From positions 1 to 10,861 of the forward strand of contig UPXV01000055.1 in NCBI GenBank assembly GCA_900538465.1: DNA of 10,861 bases, written 5' to 3'. The position numbers were made by a program, and so were the translations under genes. Under the pieces are notes generated by a model. The model made no database searches. It saw only the letters and a list, made by a program, of their open reading frames with translations, and was not told the DNA's origin. The stretch is from an uncultured Erysipelotrichaceae bacterium. Its GTDB lineage: Bacteria > Bacillota_I > Bacilli_A > Erysipelotrichales > Coprobacillaceae. Of the stretch, positions 5,362-10,861 are shown in pieces (the first letter of the stretch is position 1; every line of letters starts with the position of its first letter).

Positions 5362-7388
5362 TAAATCATTCTCCTTTCATAATCCATAAGAATCTCATAC
5401 ACTTCTTGACTTGTATGAGCTTTTTCCACATATTTAATAAAATTCGTTGTTTTTTCTAATTTCATTAAATTAACAATTGCAGGAATATGTTCTTTTTGAT
5501 CTTTCGTTGATAAACAAAACAATGCGTGAATTTCTTCTTCTCCAAACTTTACTTTCTGTTTATTCACAATTAAACTCATAGCCGTCTTATGAACACCTAC
5601 TTTAGAATTACCATGAATTAAAGCAAAGCTACCATTTACAATAAAGTAAAAACCATTTTGTTCAATAATATCAAAAATTGTATCAATATAATTCTCATCA
5701 ACAGCTTCTTTTTCTTCTAAAATTGCACAACTTTTCACAATCGCCTCTTGCCAACTCATGTCCTTATCAACAACACGAATCATATCACATTCTAATAAAT
5801 CCATCAGTTTCCCAATTTTTTTGGGTTTTGCCAAATCACGGTATCCCAATTCGCGACGAATAACATCTAAAACACGTAGCCGATCTTCATCTTTTAAAAA
5901 GTCTAAACTTTGATTAATAGAATAATAATTTGACAATGGTAATTTTCGACTAATTCCAGCATTAATTAAATAACGATCATCCAACTCTGTTAAAATAGGA
6001 CTCACTTGTAAATAGTCAATCCCGACATCTAGTTTTGTCGTTGTAATAACAAGATCAACATGATCAAAATTTTCATAACTTGATATTTTGTATTGTGGAA
6101 TCGTATCAACAATCTCGACTTGATATTCACTTAACAAAGATTCTTTTAACATCGTTGTTGTTCCATATCCATGACCACATACCAATAAAACTCTTTTTCT
6201 TTGAGTATTGCGAACTCTTTTTAAGCTCGCCACAAAATGAATAACAAGATATGCAATTTCATTCTCATTTGTAATTTGGTTTAAAATATCAATACGCTTA
6301 ATAACTCTTGTAACAATTTCATAAACTTCTAAATTCTTAGTCGTTAATAAAGAAACAACATTCTCATCCACAACAACACCTAATTGTATTCTTTGAATTA
6401 ATGGCACCATATGATTAAATAAACCTTCAATTAAAGTCGGATCATTTTGAAAAGGAATTCCCATTTCAATCGACATTTCAGAAATAAAGTCAGTAACAAT
6501 CGTTTCTATCTTAATCATATCAAACTGATCACCTTGATCTAAAAAACGATTTAAAAAGATAAAATAGTTAATCATCTTATTTTTATTCTTTTTATCAATA
6601 GTTTGCTCCAAAAGTTTTTCTAAATCACTAATAAACATATCAATAGATGCTATTTCTTTATCTTCCTTAGCAAAATCAAAAACAGGAATTTCATCATTTT
6701 CAAAGAACCAAATCATACATAAAATATTAGCGACATACCAATTATAAGATTCATCATGCATAGTAACTTCCATCTTTTCCAACATATCATCAATCAAAAC
6801 AATAATATGTTGGACTGGAATTTTTGCAAAAGCATGTCTAAAAATTTTCAAAATATATTTTTGAAAATTATTAAGATGTTCAGATTGTTTTATCAATAGA
6901 ATATATTTTTTTAATTCATTGACCATAAAACGAATGCGATGTTTTTTATCACCACTAAGAATAAATGCATCATTGTAAGTAATCACAAAACCTTGATTCA
7001 ACAATTGACTTTCAATTTCATCAAAATCATTCTTTATTGTACTTCTTGAAACCAATAAATCTTTTGAAATTTGTGATAAATTTAATTCTTCACTACAAAA
7101 CAATAAATAAATTAAAAGAATTGATAATCTTTCATCATGCGAATAAATATATTCACTATTCATTTCAAAGACTTCTGGATGAAAATCTGTTGGAATTTTT
7201 AAAATTCCTTTACCTTCTTTAATAATTGGAGTTAATTGTTTATCATTTAAAATCTCATTAATACGATCAATATCATAACGAACATTTCTTTCTTTAATTC
7301 CTAAAGCCTGTTCAATTTCTTTATATGAAGTTTGTTGATATTGGGATAGGTGTTTAACAATTTCTAACATACGTGTACTAATTAACAT
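5361..7388 (-). CDS. BglG/ManR-type PRD transcriptional regulator with EIIB and EIIA domains
   Basis: A 675-residue PTS-regulated activator of the MtlR/LicR/ManR layout. In order: two winged-helix DNA-binding segments (about residues 1-65 and 85-150), PRD1 (about 165-285), PRD2 (about 290-392), an EIIB-like domain (about 399-485) and a fructose-type EIIA domain (about 525-675). PRD2 keeps both expected histidines (His326 in LFNHMVPLIQR, His384 in AYLVIHFVASLKR). The EIIB domain has Cys404 in VCGHGYGTT, and the EIIA domain has His592 in ALIHGNS. PRD1 seems to have Asn where the histidines should be. Such proteins bind DNA and gain or lose activity by phosphorylation from HPr and cognate PTS proteins. 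The frame opens at 7409, but that ATG precedes the predicted transcript start. ATG 7388, with GGGGGA 6 nt upstream, is preferred; ATG 7394 is possible. It is the first gene of its operon and probably also controls the divergent man operon. Confidence 0.92.
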   Translation of the reverse strand: MLISTRMLEIVKHLSQYQQTSYKEIEQALGIKERNVRYDIDRINEILNDKQLTPIIKEGKGILKIPTDFHPEVFEMNSEYIYSHDERLSILLIYLLFCSEELNLSQISKDLLVSRSTIKNDFDEIESQLLNQGFVITYNDAFILSGDKKHRIRFMVNELKKYILLIKQSEHLNNFQKYILKIFRHAFAKIPVQHIIVLIDDMLEKMEVTMHDESYNWYVANILCMIWFFENDEIPVFDFAKEDKEIASIDMFISDLEKLLEQTIDKKNKNKMINYFIFLNRFLDQGDQFDMIKIETIVTDFISEMSIEMGIPFQNDPTLIEGLFNHMVPLIQRIQLGVVVDENVVSLLTTKNLEVYEIVTRVIKRIDILNQITNENEIAYLVIHFVASLKRVRNTQRKRVLLVCGHGYGTTTMLKESLLSEYQVEIVDTIPQYKISSYENFDHVDLVITTTKLDVGIDYLQVSPILTELDDRYLINAGISRKLPLSNYYSINQSLDFLKDEDRLRVLDVIRRELGYRDLAKPKKIGKLMDLLECDMIRVVDKDMSWQEAIVKSCAILEEKEAVDENYIDTIFDIIEQNGFYFIVNGSFALIHGNSKVGVHKTAMSLIVNKQKVKFGEEEIHALFCLSTKDQKEHIPAIVNLMKLEKTTNFIKYVEKAHTSQEVYEILMDYERRMI

Positions 7389-7413
7389 ACTCATCCCCCA
7401 TTCTTTCATACTT

Positions 7414-7441
7414 ATTATAATGAAATATCAGAATTTGAAAA
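7414..7441 (-). promoter_or_regulatory. Probable promoter of the regulator/fructose-type PTS operon
   Basis: On the minus strand a perfect -10 TATAAT (7419-7414) sits 16 bp from a weak -35 TTTTCA (7441-7436, 4 of 6 matches). Transcription would start near 7407, only about 19 nt before the ATG at 7388. The poor -35 suggests modest or activator-dependent output. Confidence 0.6.
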
Positions 7442-7480
7442 GTCTAAATTTTCTTATAAAGTAATATTTAATTTCCAATC

Positions 7481-7509
7481 TTTGTAAAAAAAATTACAAA
7501 AGTTACAAA
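7481..7509 (+). promoter_or_regulatory. Candidate operator: TTTGTAA/TTACAAA repeat cluster
   Basis: TTTGTAA (7481-7487) and TTACAAA (7494-7500) form a perfect inverted repeat around six As. A third copy, TTACAAA (7503-7509), follows as a direct repeat abutting the manX -35. The inverted repeat is centred about 54 bp upstream of the predicted manX transcription start, a typical position for an activator site. The PRD regulator encoded next door is the natural candidate to bind it; that link is inference. Confidence 0.5.
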
Positions 7510-7538
7510 TTGTCATAAACACTTTTTCTTTATATACT
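7510..7538 (+). promoter_or_regulatory. Promoter of the man operon
   Basis: -35 TTGTCA (7510-7515) and -10 TATACT (7533-7538) have a 17-bp spacer, each one mismatch from consensus. The predicted start is near 7545, giving a leader of about 64 nt before manX. The leader includes a weak ATAAGT/ACTTAT inverted repeat (7552-7557 with 7567-7572). No terminator is seen in the leader, so control is more likely at initiation than by antitermination. Confidence 0.7.
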
Positions 7539-7608
7539 TTGACTTGCAGTTATAAGTATATACAAAACTTATGATTCGAGAATATCAAAGAATGGGAGGA
7601 AAAAAGAA

Positions 7609-8595
7609 ATGGTTGGAATTATTCTTGCAAGTCATGGTGAATTTGCGAATGGAATCTTACAATCAGGAGCTATGATTTTTGGGGATCAAGTAGATGTAAA
7701 AGCAGTTACTTTACAACCAAGTGAAGGTCCTGATGATTTGAAAGCCAAAATTGAAGCTGCAATTGCAACATTTGAAAATCAAGATGAAGTTCTATTCTTG
7801 GTTGATCTATGGGGTGGAACACCTTTTAATCAATCAAATGGAATTATCAATGGTCATGAAGACAAATGGGCCATCGTGACTGGATTAAACTTACCAATGT
7901 TAATTGAAGCTTATGCTTCTCGTATGTCTATGACTTCTGCTCATGAAATTGCGACTCATATTTGTGAAGTTGCAAGAGATGGTGTGAAGACACAACCAGC
8001 AACATTGGAACCAAAAAAAGAAAAGGAAGAAGTTGTTCAAAAGCAAGTCACTGGAGCTATTCCAGAAGGAACAGTTTTAGGTGATGGACATATTAAATAT
8101 GTCTTAGCACGTGTTGATACACGTTTATTACATGGTCAAGTCGCAACAACTTGGACAAAAACAACACAACCTAATCGTATTATTGTCGTGTCTGATTCTG
8201 TTGCAAAGGACAATTTACGTAAACAAATGATTGAACAAGCTGCCCCACCAGGTGTGAAGGCAAATGTTGTACCAATTGACAAAATGATTCAAGTTGCAAA
8301 GGATCCACGTTTTGGAAATACCAAAGCGATGTTATTGTTTGAAACACCTCAAGATGCTTTACGTGCTATTGAAGGTGGTGTTGACATCAAAGAATTAAAT
8401 ATTGGTTCTATGGCGCACTCACTTGGTAAAGTGGTTGTTAATAAAGCCATTGCTATGGATCAAAATGATGTTGAAACAATTGAAAAATTAAAAGAATTGG
8501 GTATTACTTTTGATGTTCGAAAAGTACCAGCTGATTCTAAAGAAAATATGGATCATCTTCTTAAAAAAGCAAAAACTGAATTAAAAAATTCTTAA
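7609..8595 (+). CDS. manX: PTS mannose-family fused EIIAB component
   Basis: A 328-residue soluble protein joining two phosphotransfer domains, as in ManX/ManL. The EIIA domain (about 1-130) has the active-site histidine at His9 in ASHGEFANG and the conserved VDLWGGTPFN at 65-74. A charged linker (about 130-150, rich in Lys and Glu) leads to the EIIB domain (about 160-325), whose active-site histidine is His175 in VDTRLLHGQV. Phosphate passes from HPr to His9, then His175, then to the sugar bound by the EIIC/EIID pair. Substrates of this family are usually mannose, glucose, fructose or amino sugars. Start: GGGAGG (7594-7599) precedes the ATG by 9 nt. It is the first gene of a four-gene operon, divergent from the PRD regulator. 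Confidence 0.95.
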   Translation: MVGIILASHGEFANGILQSGAMIFGDQVDVKAVTLQPSEGPDDLKAKIEAAIATFENQDEVLFLVDLWGGTPFNQSNGIINGHEDKWAIVTGLNLPMLIEAYASRMSMTSAHEIATHICEVARDGVKTQPATLEPKKEKEEVVQKQVTGAIPEGTVLGDGHIKYVLARVDTRLLHGQVATTWTKTTQPNRIIVVSDSVAKDNLRKQMIEQAAPPGVKANVVPIDKMIQVAKDPRFGNTKAMLLFETPQDALRAIEGGVDIKELNIGSMAHSLGKVVVNKAIAMDQNDVETIEKLKELGITFDVRKVPADSKENMDHLLKKAKTELKNS

Positions 8596-8616
8596 TCAAA
8601 AAGGAGGAAAATGATA

Positions 8617-9432
8617 ATGTCTATTATTACAATTATTTTCATAATTATAATTGCCTTACTAGCTGGTATGGAAGGTGTTTTGGATGAATTCCAATTCCAT
8701 CAACCACTAGTGGCATGTACTTTAATTGGGTTAGTCACTGGACACTTAACTGAAGGTATTATTTTAGGTGGTTCTTTACAAATGATTGCCTTAGGTTGGG
8801 CAAACGTTGGAGCCGCTATTGCACCAGATGCAGCCCTTGCATCAGTTGCTTCAGCTATTATTATGGTGCTTGGTTTAGAAGGAGGAACAACAAATGTTCA
8901 AAATGCAATTTCTACTTCTATCGCTGTCGCAATTCCATTATCTGTAGCTGGTTTGTTCTTAACTATGATTTGTCGTACAATTGCCATTCCTATGGTTCAC
9001 TTAATGGATGGTGCTGCTGAAAAAGGAAATATCCGTGCAATGGAAACATGGCAAATCTTAGCAATCTTATTACAAGGGGTACGTATTGCAATTCCTGCTG
9101 CAGCATTATGTATCGTTCCAGCAACAGTTGTCACTGATGTATTAAATCAAATGCCAGCTTGGTTATCTGGTGGTATGACTGTTGGTGGTGGAATGGTTGC
9201 CGCTGTTGGTTATGCAATGGTTATCAATATGATGTCTACTAAAGAAACTTGGCCATTCTTTGCTATTGGATTTGTTTTAGCTGCTATTGGTCAATTAACT
9301 TTAATCGCATTAGGAGCAATCGGTGTTGCTTTAGCTCTTATTTACTTAGGTTTAAAAGAAAATGGTGGTTCAAATAATGGTGGAACTGGTGGTTCTGGTG
9401 ACCCATTAGGTGACATCTTAAATGATTATTAA
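8617..9432 (+). CDS. manY: PTS mannose-family EIIC permease
   Basis: A 271-residue membrane protein of the ManY family. It forms the sugar-translocating part together with EIID. It is mostly hydrophobic with several membrane spans, includes the family-typical GMEGVLDEFQFHQPLVACTL near the N-terminus and the LGGSLQMIALGWANVGAAIAPDAALAS region, and ends in a Gly/Asn/Ser-rich tail finishing DPLGDILNDY, a tail I recall from other Firmicutes ManY proteins. Two in-frame ATGs exist, at 8611 and 8617. AAGGAGG (8601-8607) is only 3 nt from the first but 9 nt from the second, so 8617 is chosen. The gap to manX is about 21 nt. Confidence 0.94.
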   Translation: MSIITIIFIIIIALLAGMEGVLDEFQFHQPLVACTLIGLVTGHLTEGIILGGSLQMIALGWANVGAAIAPDAALASVASAIIMVLGLEGGTTNVQNAISTSIAVAIPLSVAGLFLTMICRTIAIPMVHLMDGAAEKGNIRAMETWQILAILLQGVRIAIPAAALCIVPATVVTDVLNQMPAWLSGGMTVGGGMVAAVGYAMVINMMSTKETWPFFAIGFVLAAIGQLTLIALGAIGVALALIYLGLKENGGSNNGGTGGSGDPLGDILNDY

Positions 9433-9454
9433 ATCTTGAAGGAGGAAAGAAAAA

Positions 9455-10372
9455 ATGGCAGAAAAATTACAATTATCTAAAAAAGATCGTTTATCAGTTG
9501 CTTGGCGTCATCAGTTCCTTCAAGGTTCTTGGAACTATGAACGTATGCAAAATGGTGGTTGGTGTTATTCAATTATCCCAGCTATCAAAAAATTATATCC
9601 AAAGGAAGAAGATAGAATTGCCGCTTTAAAAAGACATATGGAATTCTATAACACTCATCCTTATGTATCTGCACCAGTTATGGGTGTAACATTAGCTTTG
9701 GAAGAAGAACGTGCAAATGGTGCGGAAATCAATGACCAAGCTATTCAAGGTGTCAAAGTTGGTATGATGGGACCTTTAGCTGGGGTTGGTGATCCAGTCT
9801 TCTGGTTTACTTTAAGACCAATCTTAGGTGCTTTAGGGGCTTCACTTGCATTAAGTGGAAATATTATGGGTCCATTGTTATTCTTCTTTGCATGGAATAT
9901 TATCCGTATGGCATTTATTTGGTATACTCAAGAATTCGGATACAAAGTGGGAACTTCAATTGCCCAAGATTTATCTGGTGGTTTATTAGGAAAAATCACT
10001 CAAGGAGCTTCTATCCTTGGTATGTTTATCATCGGTTCTTTAGTTCAACGTTGGGTAAGTATTTCATTTACACCTATCGTTTCTAAAGTTACACAATCAG
10101 CTGGAGCATTTATTGATTGGGCAAAACTTCCATCTGGTACTGAAGGTATCAAATCAGCCTTAACAACTTATAGTCAATTAGGAGCAACTGCTCTTGATGA
10201 AGTTAAAGTTACAACTTTACAACAAAACTTAGATCAATTAATTCCAGGTTTATCAGCATTATTATTAACATTATTATGCTGCTGGTTATTAAAGAAAAAA
10301 GTTTCACCAATCGTTATTATTATCGCTTTATTCGCTGTAGGTATTCTTGCTCGTTTAGCAGGAATTATGTAA
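9455..10372 (+). CDS. manZ: PTS mannose-family EIID component
   Basis: A 305-residue EIID protein, unique to the mannose PTS family, that completes the EIIC/EIID membrane complex. The N-terminal soluble portion shows the family pattern (RHQFLQGSWNYERMQNGGWCYSIIPAIKKLY, about residues 19-48), then FYNTHPYVSAPVMG and GVKVGMMGPLAGVGDPVFW, both strongly conserved in ManZ. Hydrophobic segments follow, with a clear C-terminal one. The start has GAAGGAGG upstream at a good distance. It lies 22 nt after manY. In some species this ManYZ pair is also a receptor for class IIa bacteriocins and a phage DNA entry point; nothing here tells whether that applies. Confidence 0.95.
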   Translation: MAEKLQLSKKDRLSVAWRHQFLQGSWNYERMQNGGWCYSIIPAIKKLYPKEEDRIAALKRHMEFYNTHPYVSAPVMGVTLALEEERANGAEINDQAIQGVKVGMMGPLAGVGDPVFWFTLRPILGALGASLALSGNIMGPLLFFFAWNIIRMAFIWYTQEFGYKVGTSIAQDLSGGLLGKITQGASILGMFIIGSLVQRWVSISFTPIVSKVTQSAGAFIDWAKLPSGTEGIKSALTTYSQLGATALDEVKVTTLQQNLDQLIPGLSALLLTLLCCWLLKKKVSPIVIIIALFAVGILARLAGIM

Positions 10373-10411
10373 AAAGTTTAGATTATTTGATTTAATCAAG
10401 GAGGAAAATAT

Positions 10412-10798
10412 ATGGTACAGTCTTTAAATACAAAAGTTGATTTCACAATTCAAGCCACATCATACTTAGGTATGGCAAACTATGGGAAGGTTATGGTTGG
10501 AGATCATGCATTTGAATTCTACAATGAAAAAAATCTTAAAGATTATATTCAAATCCCATGGGAAGAAGTTGATTATGTTATGGCTTCTGTGATGTTTAAA
10601 GGGAAATGGCTTCCACGCTTTGCAATAGTAACAAAACAAAATGGTAACTTTACTTTCTCCACTCGTGATAATAAAGCAACGCTGAGAGCTATCAATCACT
10701 ATATTGCTTCTGAAAGATTAGTCAAATCTCTAAGCTTTTTCCAAGTCATTGGACGTGGATTCAAAGGAATCTTTAGTAAATTAAAATCAGCCTTATAA
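10412..10798 (+). CDS. manO: ManO, DUF956 family protein
   Basis: A 128-residue protein of the DUF956 family, which is nearly always encoded right after manXYZ in Firmicutes and is called ManO. It has no membrane segment. Recognisable features are the N-terminal MVQSLNTKVDFTIQATSYLGMANYGKVMVGD and the central WEEVDYVMASVMFKGKWLPRFAIVTKQNG, which suggest a PH-like beta-rich fold. Its biochemical role is not established, though a part in regulating or assembling the mannose PTS is often proposed. AAGGAGG lies upstream at normal spacing, and the gap from manZ is 39 nt. Its stop codon sits inside the loop of a hairpin. Confidence 0.93.
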   Translation: MVQSLNTKVDFTIQATSYLGMANYGKVMVGDHAFEFYNEKNLKDYIQIPWEEVDYVMASVMFKGKWLPRFAIVTKQNGNFTFSTRDNKATLRAINHYIASERLVKSLSFFQVIGRGFKGIFSKLKSAL

Positions 10799-10809
10799 TA
10801 GGCTGATTT
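10784..10809 (+). terminator. Hairpin across the manO stop codon
   Basis: AAATCAGCCT (10784-10793) pairs perfectly with AGGCTGATTT (10800-10809) around the loop TATAAT, which contains the TAA stop codon. Only three Ts follow, so it is a weak terminator by itself. It more likely protects the mRNA 3' end or backs up the stronger hairpin just downstream. Confidence 0.55.
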
Positions 10810-10821
10810 CAGATTGTTGAC

Positions 10822-10860
10822 AAAGTGGTAACTTTTAAAAAGTTGCTACTTTTTTCTTTT
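10822..10860 (+). terminator. Main intrinsic terminator of the man operon
   Basis: AAAGTGGTAACTTT (10822-10835) pairs with AAGTTGCTACTTT bases up to 10852 through 14 pairs, two of them G-U, with a 3-nt loop. It is followed by a T-rich run (10850-10860, broken by one C). This is a classic strong terminator ending the four-gene operon. Confidence 0.88.
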
Positions 10861-10861
10861 A

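Noticed and set aside
7541..7556. Sigma-54 promoter (TTGCA at 7544-7548) upstream of manX, as in LevR-controlled operons
   Set aside because: There is no GG at the -24 position, the regulator next door has no AAA+ sigma-54 domain, and a good sigma-A promoter exists at 7510-7538.
7571..7587. Catabolite-responsive element (cre) in the manX leader around ATTCGAGAAT
   Set aside because: The spacing between the TG and CG does not fit the cre consensus and the flanks are not palindromic in the required way.
8796..9020. Plus-strand open frame rich in Cys and Tyr within manY
   Set aside because: An out-of-frame reading of manY; the odd composition comes from the frame shift, not from a real cysteine-rich peptide.
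10466..10699. Minus-strand open frame of 77 codons inside manO
   Set aside because: Antisense to manO, with no promoter or ribosome binding site supporting it.
10817..10822. TTGACA hexamer after manO as a possible promoter
   Set aside because: No -10 box occurs at 16-18 bp downstream, and the site runs into the strong terminator hairpin.

Overview
This is AT-rich, low-GC Gram-positive (Bacillota/Firmicutes) chromosomal DNA. Strong AGGAGG-type ribosome binding sites, a fused Man-family EIIAB with a DUF956 (ManO) partner, a BglG/ManR-type PRD regulator and a yybP-ykoY Mn riboswitch all fit that. The gene set and base composition would suit the Erysipelotrichia/Coprobacillaceae group, but that placement is an impression from style, not a demonstrated match.

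Left part (1-1993): a T-rich non-coding tract is followed by two minus-strand genes, degV and a small coiled-coil protein. These are transcribed away from a plus-strand YigZ/IMPACT-family gene. The degV and yigZ promoters are both near-consensus and their -35 hexamers lie on top of each other.

Middle part (1990-3303): a perfect-consensus promoter starts inside the yigZ stop codon. It drives a Mn2+-sensing yybP-ykoY riboswitch with an intrinsic terminator, followed by the manganese exporter gene mntP. Next comes a small all-alpha protein resembling dimeric dUTPases (dUTPase_2/MazG-like), with at least one expected metal ligand replaced, and then a hairpin terminator. Between 3304 and 3462 I see only AT-rich sequence without a recognisable gene.

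Right part (3463-10861): two divergent sugar phosphotransferase (PTS) loci. The minus-strand operon is PRD regulator -> EIIA(Fru) -> EIIC(Fru) -> EIIB(Fru) -> terminator, tightly packed, with the regulator stop and EIIA start overlapping. The plus-strand operon is manX (EIIAB) -> manY (EIIC) -> manZ (EIID) -> manO (DUF956), followed by two hairpins. The roughly 220-bp intergenic region holds a promoter on each strand and a cluster of TTACAAA/TTTGTAA repeats just upstream of the manX -35, a good candidate operator for the PRD regulator. Neither PTS operon carries a catabolic enzyme, so sugar specificity can only be guessed: mannose/glucose/fructose-like for the Man system, fructose-like for the other.

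The window is mostly well-understood housekeeping and transport DNA. I found no evidence of a wholly new system. The points worth a second look are the shared -35 promoter pair, the riboswitch architecture, the altered dUTPase-like active site, the repeat operator, and the apparent loss of histidines in PRD1 of the regulator.
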